From positions 1-54,827 of the forward strand of contig JAFUQW010000142.1 of NCBI GenBank assembly GCA_017472115.1: a stretch of DNA of 54,827 nucleotides, given 5' to 3'. How positions within the stretch are numbered: position 1 is the stretch's first letter; the number at the start of each line of letters is the position of its first letter. Made by a program: the position numbers and the translations under genes. Positions 43,201-50,647 of the stretch are shown piece after piece. The notes beneath the pieces are model-generated. The model was not told the origin of the DNA and did no database searches. It worked only from the letters and a program-made list of their open reading frames with translations. The stretch comes from Bacteroidales bacterium. GTDB lineage: Bacteria > Bacteroidota > Bacteroidia > Bacteroidales > UBA932.

Positions 43201-44616
43201 ATGAAAAGGTATCTTTCAGTTATTTTGATGGCAGTGCTCGGACTTTGCCTGTCATCATGCGCCGGTTGCGACGAATACGGCTACGTAATCAAGGACGGCA
43301 AGGCAATTTACAACACTCCTGAGCGTCCTGCAGACCAGGTTTCAATGATCGGATTTGCAGTGGAGCCTATCGAAACGGTAAGAGTGGGCTTCATCGGACT
43401 CGGTGACAGAGGTGACGGTGCCATCAACCGTTACACTTATATCGACGGAGTCGAGATCGTGGCACTCTGCGACATCGAGCAGGATAGGGTTGAAGACATG
43501 CAGAAGCTTCTCGCTGAGCGCGGAAAGCCTGCTGCTGACGAATACTACGGAAGCAGGGATGCATGGAAGCAGCTTTGCGAGAGAGATGACATCGACCTCG
43601 TCTATATCGTTACAGACTGGGTCAACCACACTCCTATGGCCGTTTATGCCATGGAGCACGGCAAGCATGTTGCCATCGAGGTTCCTGCAGCCACAAGCAT
43701 CGAGGAATGCTGGCAGCTGGTCAACACAGCAGAAAAGACACGCCGTCACTGCATGATGCTCGAGAACTGCGTTTATGACTTCTTCGAGCTCACGACCCTC
43801 AACATGGCTCAGCAGGGTCTTTTCGGAGAGGTAATCCACGCAGAGGGAGCTTATATCCACAACCTCGATCCATACTGGAAGAACTACTACGAGGGCTGGA
43901 GATATGAATTCAACAAGAACCACCGCGGCGACGTATATCCTACACACGGCCTCGGCCCTGCATGTCAGGTTCTCAACATCCACAGAGGTGACAGGATGAA
44001 CACCCTCATCTCTATGGACACTGACGCCTTCAACGGAAAGAACGTTGCAGAGCAGTTCGGAGAGACAGAGTATGCAAACGGAGACCACACCATCACCCTC
44101 ATCCGCACACAGAAGGGCAAGGTCATCGAGATCCAGCACAATGTCGTGACTCCACGTCCTTACAACCGCATGTATCAGGTAGAGGGAACAGAGGGATTCG
44201 CAAACAAATATCCTAACGAGGGTTACTCGATCCGTACAGAGGGCCGTAATTTTGACGAACACAAGGCAGTCGATGACCTGACAGGTTCGGCTAACGACGG
44301 CGAGGCCTACCTGAGCAACGAGGTACGCGACGCCCTCATGGAGCAGTACAAGCACCCTATCGCACGCGACATCGAAGAGAAGGCGAAGAAGGTCGGCGGA
44401 CACGGCGGAATGGACTTCATCATGGACTACCGTCTCATCTATTGCCTCCAGAACGGTCTCCCTCTCGACCAGGACGTATATGACGCTGCAGAGTGGTCAT
44501 GTCTCGGCGAGCTCACAAGGGTTTCCATCGAAAACGGCAACATTCCTGTCATCATGCCTGACTTCACACGCGGAGACTGGAACAAGCTTGACGGTCTTAA
44601 GCTTCACATCAAATAA
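43201..44616 (+). CDS. GH109-like alpha-N-acetylgalactosaminidase (Gfo/Idh/MocA fold)
   Basis: A 471-residue lipoprotein (SSC lipobox, C20) with an N-terminal NAD-binding Rossmann motif RVGFIGLGDRG (61-71) and the substrate domain with HVAIEVPAATSIEE, NCVYDFFELTTLNMAQQGLFG, HNLDPYWKNYYEGWRYEFN and NHRGDVYPTHGLGP. The last block is characteristic of GH109, whose members cleave alpha-GalNAc (blood group A, Tn-type) by an NAD-dependent oxidation-elimination mechanism. An exported NAD-dependent hydrolase keeps its cofactor tightly bound. The downstream CBM9-like gene overlaps its stop codon by one base. Confidence 0.9.
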   Translation: MKRYLSVILMAVLGLCLSSCAGCDEYGYVIKDGKAIYNTPERPADQVSMIGFAVEPIETVRVGFIGLGDRGDGAINRYTYIDGVEIVALCDIEQDRVEDMQKLLAERGKPAADEYYGSRDAWKQLCERDDIDLVYIVTDWVNHTPMAVYAMEHGKHVAIEVPAATSIEECWQLVNTAEKTRRHCMMLENCVYDFFELTTLNMAQQGLFGEVIHAEGAYIHNLDPYWKNYYEGWRYEFNKNHRGDVYPTHGLGPACQVLNIHRGDRMNTLISMDTDAFNGKNVAEQFGETEYANGDHTITLIRTQKGKVIEIQHNVVTPRPYNRMYQVEGTEGFANKYPNEGYSIRTEGRNFDEHKAVDDLTGSANDGEAYLSNEVRDALMEQYKHPIARDIEEKAKKVGGHGGMDFIMDYRLIYCLQNGLPLDQDVYDAAEWSCLGELTRVSIENGNIPVIMPDFTRGDWNKLDGLKLHIK

Positions 44617-45245
44617 TGAAGATAAACTCGACATATCTCGCCGATATTGAGAATATGACATTTGAGGATATCCTGACTGCCGTTGCCGGCAGTCAGGAAT
44701 TCCCTTTGTCATGCGTAAACTGGAAAGAATTCCCATATGCCCCTCAGGTAAGCTTTCATGTGGCGCATACGGACAAGGCTCTGGTGGTTCTCTTTGATGT
44801 AAAGGAGGATCATGTGCGCGGAGTGAATCTCGAAGCGAACGGCCCTGTGTGGGAAGACAGCTGTGTGGAGATCTTCCTCGCAGTTCCGGGATCTGAGGGC
44901 TACTTCAATTTCGAGACAAACTGCATCGGTACATCGCTGGCGGCTTTCAGACGCACAAGGACAGATGCCGACATGTTCGGTCCTGAGAAGATGGAGTCTG
45001 TCGGTACGGTTGCATCGCTCCCCCACGAGGTCACAGACCTTCAGGAAGAAGGCAAGGAGTGGAGCATGATGAAGATCATTCCTTTCCAGCTGCTGGGTCT
45101 CTCGGAGAAGCCTGCCATGCTCAAGGGTAACTTCTACAAATGCGGCGACTGCTGTGCCCGGCCTCATTTCCTCAGCTGGGCGCCGATAGACCTGCCTCAG
45201 CCGAACTTCCATTGTCCTGAATTCTTCGGAGAAATAATTTTTTAA
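44616..45245 (+). CDS. CBM9-like domain protein without signal peptide
   Basis: A 209-residue protein consisting of one CBM9-like domain: FSFHVAHTDKALVVLFDVKEDHV-type strands (near 48-70), WEDSCVEIFLAVPG, YFNFETNCIGTSLAAFRRTR and the ending HCPEFFGEIIF. No signal peptide or lipobox is visible, so it is predicted cytosolic, unusual for a carbohydrate-binding module. Its ATG overlaps the GH109 stop (TAATG, 44614-44618), implying coupled synthesis. Proteins of this type are annotated carbohydrate-binding family 9-like in Bacteroidota, with no assigned function. Confidence 0.8.
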   Translation: MKINSTYLADIENMTFEDILTAVAGSQEFPLSCVNWKEFPYAPQVSFHVAHTDKALVVLFDVKEDHVRGVNLEANGPVWEDSCVEIFLAVPGSEGYFNFETNCIGTSLAAFRRTRTDADMFGPEKMESVGTVASLPHEVTDLQEEGKEWSMMKIIPFQLLGLSEKPAMLKGNFYKCGDCCARPHFLSWAPIDLPQPNFHCPEFFGEIIF

Positions 45246-45263
45246 CCGCATAATCCGCTCATC

Positions 45264-45375
45264 GTCATTCGACCGAATATTGTCATTTCAACTGAATGCT
45301 GTCATTTCGACCGGACATTACCATTTTAATTGACTATTGTCATTTCGACCAAACGAAGTGAGTGGAGAAATCCAA
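45264..45375. repeat. Five-unit 19-bp tandem repeat ending in a dispersed repeat
   Basis: Units start at 45264, 45282, 45301, 45320 and 45339, each a variant of GTCATTTCGACCGGACATT. The last unit continues into CGAAGTGAGTGGAGAAATC. This end part matches, in complement, the 3' tail of the GIY-YIG gene (239-271). The array occupies the whole gap between the CBM9-like and NahK-like genes; no promoter was recognised in it. Confidence 0.75.
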
Positions 45376-45384
45376 TAACACAAA

Positions 45385-46458
45385 ATGAAAACAAAACTTC
45401 TGAACATCGCCTCACAGTTCGATCTGGAGGGCACCATAGCTGAAATCAAGCCTCTTGGAGAAGGTTTCATCAACGATACATTTGTAGTAAAGACCGAGGG
45501 TGACGCTCCTAATTACATCCTTCAGCGCAAGAACCACATCATCTTCCCTGACGTTCCGGGCATGATGGAGAACATCAAGGCCGTTACCGAACACATCAAG
45601 GCGAAGGTGGCAGACCCGCTCCGCGAGACTCTGACCGTGATTCCTGCAAAGGACGGAAAACTTTATGTGAAGGACGAAGAGAACTACTGGGCAGTATGCC
45701 TGTTCATCCCTGACACCACTTCTCCGGTACGCGCCGACACTCCTGAACTCGCATATCAGGGAGGACTCGGCACAGGACGTTTCCAGGCTCTGCTTGCCGA
45801 CTTCGACAAGCCTCTGAACGAGACCATCAAGGGATTCCACAACATCCGCTGGCGTTTCCAGCAGTGGGACGAGACCATCGCAGCAGACCCTGTAGGACGC
45901 GTGGCAGAGCTGAAGGAGGAGATCTCATGGATTGAATCACGCAGAAAGGAAATGATGGATTTCTGGGCTCTCGTAGAGGACGGAACCATCCCTATGCACG
46001 TGACCCACAACGACACCAAGATCAGCAACATCCTCTTCAACAAGTCAGACGGAAGCATGCTCTGCATGATCGACCTCGACACCGTGATGTCATCAACTTC
46101 ACTGAATGACTTCGGCGATGCCATCAGGTCTTACACCAACACCGGTGCAGAGGATGACAAGAACCTCGAAAACGTAGGAATGAGTCTCGAGATGTTCAAG
46201 GCCTACACAGAGGGCTACCTCCACGAGCAGAAGGCGTCCATGGTACAGAGCGAGCTAGACTGGCTTGCATTCTCCGCAAGGTACATCACATTCGAGCAGG
46301 TGCTCCGTTTCCTCATGGACTACATCGACGGCGACAAATACTACAAGATCGCATATCCTGAGCACAATCTCGTCCGCACTCATGCACAGTACAAGCTTCT
46401 CAAGAGCATGGAGGAGCAGTATGATCAGATGTGTGAGATCGTAAGGAAGCTTTCGTAA
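45385..46458 (+). CDS. NahK-like N-acetylhexosamine kinase (APH fold)
   Basis: A 357-residue member of the aminoglycoside-phosphotransferase-like kinases. PLGEGFINDTFVVKT is the nucleotide loop, HVTHNDTKISNILFN carries the catalytic Asp D210 and Asn, and MIDLDTVMSS the metal Asp (D230/D232). The pattern GEGFINDTF with IFPDVPGMMENI fits N-acetylhexosamine 1-kinases (NahK), which make GalNAc-1-phosphate or GlcNAc-1-phosphate in the lacto-N-biose/galacto-N-biose pathway. The partner enzymes (nucleotidyltransferase, GalE, phosphohexomutase) are in the leftward operon. Some homologues were mis-annotated as mucin desulfatases. It is not an antibiotic-resistance gene by context. Confidence 0.8.
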   Translation: MKTKLLNIASQFDLEGTIAEIKPLGEGFINDTFVVKTEGDAPNYILQRKNHIIFPDVPGMMENIKAVTEHIKAKVADPLRETLTVIPAKDGKLYVKDEENYWAVCLFIPDTTSPVRADTPELAYQGGLGTGRFQALLADFDKPLNETIKGFHNIRWRFQQWDETIAADPVGRVAELKEEISWIESRRKEMMDFWALVEDGTIPMHVTHNDTKISNILFNKSDGSMLCMIDLDTVMSSTSLNDFGDAIRSYTNTGAEDDKNLENVGMSLEMFKAYTEGYLHEQKASMVQSELDWLAFSARYITFEQVLRFLMDYIDGDKYYKIAYPEHNLVRTHAQYKLLKSMEEQYDQMCEIVRKLS

Positions 46459-46493
46459 ACTAAAATATAACATATGAGAACTCTTTACTTTTT

Positions 46494-46539
46494 TACTTAA
46501 TTCCAATCAGTAGTTCGAACTACTGATTGGAATTAAGTA
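46494..46539. repeat. 46-bp perfect palindrome
   Basis: TACTTAATTCCAATCAGTAG and its mirror arm meet at TTCGAA (46514-46519), a perfect inverted repeat over 46 bases with no U-tract after it. It ends 10 bases before the ATG of the barrel-protein gene. It may be a terminator for NahK transcripts, a cruciform, or a regulatory hairpin hiding the start region of the next gene. Confidence 0.8.
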
Positions 46540-46548
46540 CTATTCACT

Positions 46549-47184
46549 ATGAAAGGCAAGTATATAACCCTATTATTAATCATATTATGCGCCGCTCAAG
46601 ACGCGATTGCCCGCGACCGTGATTCTAAGGAGAATACGTATCAGCATTCGATAGAAATCACTACAGGTTATCCGAGTCTGATTTTCGATCTGGAGTTTCC
46701 GTGGCTGAATGAGACAGTAACATATTATGAAGCCAATGGAAAACTCATAAAGACACATTTTCAGCCAGGTCTGAATATCGGATACACTTTCGCATGGAGC
46801 AAGAGATGGGAGGTCAATGCGATGGCAAACATTCATCTGACATCGTTTGATGTGATTCAATATCCGGCATTACCCGGAATGGAATCTGCCGAGCCGAGTC
46901 ATGATAACTATGATTGGAATGCCGCTCCCGTATCAAAAGAGCGTGAGACAGATGTCTATGGTGCAGTCTGTGCTTCTGTCAGATACAAATGGATTGTCCG
47001 TGAATCTTTCAGCATGTACTCTGCCCTCGGTGCAGGAGTGTCTTTTGCCTTTCCTATACCTCTGCCGTATGTCGCACCTGTCGGGATCCAGTTCGGTAAA
47101 GGGAGAGTCTATGGTATTGCTGAACTGAATGTGTCGGCCGCGACTACTTTCGGCATGGTCGGCATCGGAATCCGACTCAATTGA
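46549..47184 (+). CDS. Small outer-membrane beta-barrel-like protein
   Basis: A 211-residue protein with a cleavable signal peptide (about 1-21, ending AIA-R). The rest alternates hydrophobic and polar residues in strands such as LNIGYTFAWSKRWEVNAMANIHL, YGAVCASVRYKWIV and AELNVSAATTFGMVGIGIRLN, typical of small outer-membrane barrels. No family could be named. Codon use and base composition are more AT-rich than the glycan genes. The 46-bp palindrome immediately upstream is its only visible control feature. It may be unrelated to the PUL. Confidence 0.65.
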   Translation: MKGKYITLLLIILCAAQDAIARDRDSKENTYQHSIEITTGYPSLIFDLEFPWLNETVTYYEANGKLIKTHFQPGLNIGYTFAWSKRWEVNAMANIHLTSFDVIQYPALPGMESAEPSHDNYDWNAAPVSKERETDVYGAVCASVRYKWIVRESFSMYSALGAGVSFAFPIPLPYVAPVGIQFGKGRVYGIAELNVSAATTFGMVGIGIRLN

Positions 47185-47194
47185 CAATAACACC

Positions 47195-47221
47195 TATATG
47201 TGAGATCGTCAGAAACATATA
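47195..47221 (+). promoter_or_regulatory. Small inverted repeat upstream of the peptide gene
   Basis: TATATGT (47195-47201) and ACATATA (47215-47221) form a 7-bp stem with a 13-nt loop in the 68-base gap between the barrel and peptide genes. It is a possible terminator or control site; no promoter box of the Bacteroides type was seen. Confidence 0.3.
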
Positions 47222-47252
47222 ACAAACACTATTTATAAAAACCACAAAAAAA

Positions 47253-47399
47253 ATGACACAGAAAAAAATTTATCAGGCACCCGAGGTGAATGTGATTTCA
47301 CTTTGCCTTGAGGGCAACGTACTCACTTCGAGTACCACAACAGGCCGTTCAGGCGGCGAGGGCATAACATGGGCAGATGAATTTGACCCGGGTTGGTAA
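47253..47399 (+). CDS. 48-residue peptide gene preceding a surface lipoprotein
   Basis: ATG at 47253 opens a 48-codon frame ending TAA at 47397-47399. The peptide begins MTQKKIYQAPEVNVISLCLE and continues GNVLTSSTTTGRSGGEGITW, ending ADEFDPGW. There is no signal peptide. Short proteins with a KKxYxxPxxxVxxLxxExxLLxxS-like start and a Gly/Ser-rich, acidic tail are often encoded before fimbrillin-like or other surface genes in Bacteroidales (recollection of the pattern, unsearched). The next gene starts 17 bases later with a good AGGAGG site. The role is unknown. Confidence 0.7.
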   Translation: MTQKKIYQAPEVNVISLCLEGNVLTSSTTTGRSGGEGITWADEFDPGW

Positions 47400-47416
47400 A
47401 AAAGGAGGACACAATC

Positions 47417-48742
47417 ATGAAAAGATTTGCATTTATTTTCGCAGCGTTCGCCGCTTGCTTCGCAGTTTCATGCAACAAGGAAATGCCTTCTGAAACTATT
47501 GCCCCCCCCACTGCTGAAGATGGCTTCAAGACAGTAACTATCACTGCCGACATCGCCGATGCCGACACAAAGACATCATACGATGCCGACGGTAAATTCT
47601 CCTGGACCAAGGGGGATCAGATTTCTATCATGGGTAATGATTATAATTTCTATACCTTTACAGCAGATGAGACTGGTGCTACTTCTACTTTCACCGGCGT
47701 TATTCCTGAAAATATCACATTGAGAAAAGAAGCATTTTACCCAGCTGATTCTGGTATCAAAAGAGTAGGTAATGATTACTTTTATAGCATACCTGAATAC
47801 AAAGATCTGAGTGCTTCATTTTCTGCTGATCTTCCTATGGGTTCATATAGCGGAACTGAAACTTATTCTTTTCTGCATATGACAGGTGCCGCTCTTTTTA
47901 CGTTCACCAATATTCCAAATGGCATTAAAGCTGTTGAAATCGCTTTTACTCATACTATACAGTTAAGTGGAGAGTGGAGTACATGGACCGAATCGTTAGA
48001 TGAAAACACTAAACATTGGACTATCGGTGCGCATAACGCAGACACAGAATCAGAAGGCAAGTTTATCCGTAAAGTTCCTGTTGTAAACAATCAGGCACAG
48101 GTATATCTTCCATATCCTTCAGATGGTTCTATCTGGGCTGGTTTAAAAGTCAGCGTTACCGGTTTTGACGCTTCAGATAACGAGATTGTATTATTAACTG
48201 ACCGTGCAACAAAAAACACTATAGCAGCAATTCCAAGAGCCACTGTCACACCTATGGGGGAATTAGAGGTACCTGATTACCTTCCACTTAGTGTTGACTG
48301 GAATAATGCAAATGTTACAACATGCACAACAACTGAAGGAATAACAGAGTTGAAAGTAACAGCTGATGAGGATTATCTATATATTCGTTTTGCTGCGCCA
48401 AAGACATTCGAATGTGATAGACTTTACTACTATATTCTTGGAGGCGAAGGTGAAGCAACTGCTTCTTGGGCGTGGACAAGCACAGGAGCGTCATCTTACA
48501 TGGCAGAAGGTCCTATGTCAAACAACAGCCTTTCAATAAAATATAACGGAACAAGTGTAGGTACTAATGTTACAACTGAAGGTGATAATATTTACTGGCA
48601 TATGGCACTCCCACGTAATGCTCATGAACTGACCACTGCGGCAGGAAACATTAAATTTAGTGTCATGGCTTACGTCAATGGCGGCTTTGCTGGTGCTGCA
48701 CCTTCAAGAGGGGGTGAAATGCTTGAGGTGACGTTGCCATAA
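47417..48742 (+). CDS. Fimbrillin-like lipoprotein with C-terminal CBM9/DOMON-like domain
   Basis: A 441-residue lipoprotein starting MKRFAFIFAAFAACFAVSC (lipobox VSC); the ATG at 47417 follows AAAGGAGG at 47400-47407, an unusually good Shine-Dalgarno for this phylum. Residues about 30-285 are fimbrillin-like (TKTSYDADGKFSWTKGDQISI, FYPADSG, FLHMTGAALFTFTNIP). The C-terminal part (about 290-441) looks like the CBM9/DOMON domains of the PUL lipoproteins (ELKVTADEDYLYIRFAAPKTF). A run of eight C (47502-47509) lies near codon 30, a possible phase-variation site. The gene is AT-rich compared with the PUL. Confidence 0.72.
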   Translation: MKRFAFIFAAFAACFAVSCNKEMPSETIAPPTAEDGFKTVTITADIADADTKTSYDADGKFSWTKGDQISIMGNDYNFYTFTADETGATSTFTGVIPENITLRKEAFYPADSGIKRVGNDYFYSIPEYKDLSASFSADLPMGSYSGTETYSFLHMTGAALFTFTNIPNGIKAVEIAFTHTIQLSGEWSTWTESLDENTKHWTIGAHNADTESEGKFIRKVPVVNNQAQVYLPYPSDGSIWAGLKVSVTGFDASDNEIVLLTDRATKNTIAAIPRATVTPMGELEVPDYLPLSVDWNNANVTTCTTTEGITELKVTADEDYLYIRFAAPKTFECDRLYYYILGGEGEATASWAWTSTGASSYMAEGPMSNNSLSIKYNGTSVGTNVTTEGDNIYWHMALPRNAHELTTAAGNIKFSVMAYVNGGFAGAAPSRGGEMLEVTLP

Positions 48743-48770
48743 TAACGTCTGAAACATAATATTGATACGA

Positions 48771-48812
48771 GTGTGACCGGGATCTTTCCCTGTCACACTT
48801 TATTTTATCTGC
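48771..48812 (+). terminator. Rho-independent terminator
   Basis: GTGTGAC (48771-48777) pairs with GTCACAC (48792-48798), helped by GGG/CCC inside, and is followed by TTTATTTTAT. It is placed 29 bases after the fimbrillin-like gene. Confidence 0.8.
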
Positions 48813-48873
48813 CCACACCTCGCCTTCCTCGCCATGCGAGCAATAGCTATCATTGTATTTATGAAAATCAGAT

Positions 48874-48938
48874 TGTCATTCTGAGCGCCAGCGAAGAATC
48901 TTTATCGTAAAGATGCTTCACTCCGTTCAGCATGACAG
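48874..48938 (+). repeat. REP-like palindromic element, copy 1
   Basis: TGTCATTCTGAGCG...GCGAAGAATC, centre TTTATCGTAAAG, then GATGCTTCACTCCG and CAGCATGACAG form an imperfect long hairpin. The inverted copy is at 51450-51512. This TGTCATTCTGAGCG/GAAGAATC pattern is a common dispersed bacterial repeat. Confidence 0.7.
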
Positions 48939-48944
48939 TGATGA

Positions 48945-49080
48945 GATTATCTATTGTGGGGTCGGTTTTATGGAATAGTAACGTTATCGGTGCTGTTTAT
49001 CCATCGGGAGGGCGTATTTCATGGAAAAGTTGTGGGTAAAGTGAGGTTTCTCCATCAAAAGGGTGAGTTTGGTGGAGAAA
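48945..49080 (+). repeat. 51-bp-period palindromic array A
   Basis: Units of 34 bp with 9-bp arms and a 16-bp centre: a degenerate one at 48945-48978, then 48996-49029 (TTTATCCAT...ATGGAAAAG) and 49047-49080 (TTTCTCCAT...GTGGAGAAA). Starts are 51 bp apart. The same unit recurs in arrays B and C. Confidence 0.7.
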
Positions 49081-49506
49081 AGTGGATGTGGTGCTGTGCA
49101 GGCGTATTTTCGTGAGGAGTCACTCAGAGTCGTGATACATAAATACTTGACTATCTTCGCGTTAACATGTATGGCTCGCATGGCAGGGAAGGCGAGCTAA
49201 GTATATTATCTCACTGATTGATAGCGTTTTACGGATCACGAATTTTGAGCAGGGAGGCAGCATGGCCGGCAGATACGATGGCCGGCCATTGCAGCAGACG
49301 CTACTCCGAGCTCAACTGAAGGCTCGCCTCCGCGCCTGCTGCTGCTTATAAAACGACGGCACTACCACACCGTGACACATAAACCGCTGACGCACAGCAT
49401 GATAGTCCCACACAGCGCCTTACTCGCCATGCGAGCCAAAGTATCATTTTATTGATATACAAAACTTTACACATCACGCATTTGTAAGGAAGGAGAACCT
49501 CGTACA

Positions 49507-49559
49507 TAAAAAAATGTCACGAAGTACGTGTTTCATGACAAAACCTGTACTTCGTGACA
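49507..49559 (-). terminator. Terminator of the PD-(D/E)XK gene
   Basis: TGTCACGAAGTAC (49515-49527) and GTACTTCGTGACA (49547-49559) form a perfect 13-bp stem. In the leftward direction it is followed by TTTTTTTAT (complement of 49506-49514). The loop contains a further TCATGACA word. Confidence 0.8.
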
Positions 49560-49589
49560 AATTGCCCCGAAATTCAAAAGTTCTCTTTA

Positions 49590-50495
49590 TCAGAGACTGG
49601 TGATAACATCAGCATCCAGCCCTGTCGCCTGAACTATAGTCTCAAGCGGCAGTCCCATCTTTTTCATCTGAACCGCCACTGACACGACGCCTTTCTCTAT
49701 ACCTTTCTCAATACCCTTTTCCAAGCCTTTCTCTATCCCTTTCTCCATCCCCTCCTCGCGAGCCGCCGCAAGTTCACCGTTGTATCTCCTTTCGTCGAAC
49801 ATGTCCTTGTCGTATTTAATGCGTTTATCCTCACTGAATCGCGGAATGTCGCAAGCATCAAGCAATCTGGCAAATATCTCGTCCTGCAGTTCAGAAGGCT
49901 GATTCTGCAATCGCCAACCGTTCTTGATCACATACAGCATCTTCTCCAGATCGTTCACGCACTCGCTCAATTCCTTGTTGAAACGTCTCAACTCCGCGAA
50001 GATAATGAAAATTGTGTCATCCTGCAATTCACCGGTCTGTTTTTCGAGGAATGTATATTCCGACACATACCGCCCATCCCATAGTGCCGGGTCGGAATGC
50101 TTCACATCTATCCCCATCAGACCGATCAGATACACCGGCGGCACATCGTACTCACCGCCACGCCTGTTCTGACGGTCATACACACGGCTGGCATAACTGA
50201 CACAACGCTTGAACCAGAACTTTTCCGGACTGTTCTGCATCTCAACGATAAAGAACGATCCGTCCGTACCGCGGCACATGAAATCATAACGGAATTCCTT
50301 GTTACCCTCCAGCTGGCCCTGATGCTCCGTGGGGGCATAAAGTATGTCACTGACCCGCTTCCCCTCAGGCAGCAGCATGTTCATCACCGACATCACGACA
50401 TCCTTGTTGGCCCGGTCACCGAACACAGCCTTGAATCCACTGTTGGACAGCAGATTCACATACCTTTGCAATACTGCATTATTTTCCTTCTCCAT
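49590..50495 (-). CDS. PD-(D/E)XK nuclease-family putative transposase (Rpn/PDDEXK_2 type)
   Basis: A 301-residue protein counted from MEKENNAVLQRY (50495); an in-frame Met 24 bases upstream is less likely. FKAVFGDRANKD opens the domain and the nuclease core is YDFMCRGTDGSFFIVEMQ with D71, E85 and Q87. This is the PDDEXK_2/Rpn family, nucleases often labelled transposases and linked to recombination. Near the C-terminus a Glu-Lys-Gly repeat (EKGIEKG x4, about 258-277) is typical of these proteins and prone to slippage. It stands alone between a perfect terminator and a hairpin, inside a repeat-rich island, so it looks like selfish or mobile cargo. Confidence 0.88.
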   Translation of the reverse strand: MEKENNAVLQRYVNLLSNSGFKAVFGDRANKDVVMSVMNMLLPEGKRVSDILYAPTEHQGQLEGNKEFRYDFMCRGTDGSFFIVEMQNSPEKFWFKRCVSYASRVYDRQNRRGGEYDVPPVYLIGLMGIDVKHSDPALWDGRYVSEYTFLEKQTGELQDDTIFIIFAELRRFNKELSECVNDLEKMLYVIKNGWRLQNQPSELQDEIFARLLDACDIPRFSEDKRIKYDKDMFDERRYNGELAAAREEGMEKGIEKGLEKGIEKGIEKGVVSVAVQMKKMGLPLETIVQATGLDADVITSL

Positions 50496-50531
50496 AAGAA
50501 TAAATTTTAACTGCAGCAAAGTTCGAAAGAC

Positions 50532-50562
50532 TTATCCGCGTAAAAAAAATTTACGCGGATAA
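50532..50562. repeat. Hairpin upstream of the PD-(D/E)XK gene
   Basis: TTATCCGCGTAAA (50532-50544) and TTTACGCGGATAA (50550-50562) form a perfect 13-bp stem with an AAAAA loop, 37 bases upstream of the start codon. It could be a control site or a terminator for upstream leftward transcripts. Confidence 0.65.
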
Positions 50563-50610
50563 TTGACTAATTCGGGCTTGCAGGTGGTTCCAGAGGGGGT
50601 TGAGAGGTCA

Positions 50611-50647
50611 AAATTTGTTGAATTTTGTTACAAAATCCAACAAATTT
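50611..50647. repeat. AT-rich palindrome
   Basis: AAATTTGTTG and CAACAAATTT flank ATTTTGTTACAAAAT, a 37-bp nearly perfect palindrome in the non-coding stretch between the PD-(D/E)XK and DUF456 genes. The rest of 50563-50910 holds array B and nothing else I recognise. Confidence 0.6.

Larger units (their letters stand above)
48814..49500. repeat. Repeat-rich non-coding region
   Basis: No convincing gene occurs here. A 22-bp word, CTCGCCTT-cctc-GCCATGCGAG, occurs at 48819-48840, inverted at 49175-49196 and direct again at 49415-49436. The sequence after copies 2 and 3 is also similar (AAGTAT... TTTAC..ATCACG.ATTT; 49197-49245 and 49437-49483). A GGCCGGC-rich patch at 49268-49290 adds local hairpins. 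The region also contains a REP-like element and hairpin array A. Confidence 0.6.

Noticed and set aside
43342..44403. Long open frame on the reverse strand (353 codons) inside the GH109 gene
   Set aside because: It lies wholly antisense to a gene with strong GH109 motifs. Its product is low-complexity and shows no domain, as expected for a shadow frame of GC-biased codons.
45385..46458. Aminoglycoside resistance kinase
   Set aside because: Family resemblance is to the shared kinase fold only; the sequence pattern and genomic context fit a NahK-like hexosamine kinase.
48984..49181. Reverse-strand frame of 65 codons in the repeat region
   Set aside because: It translates hairpin array A and its flank; the peptide simply mirrors the repeat units.
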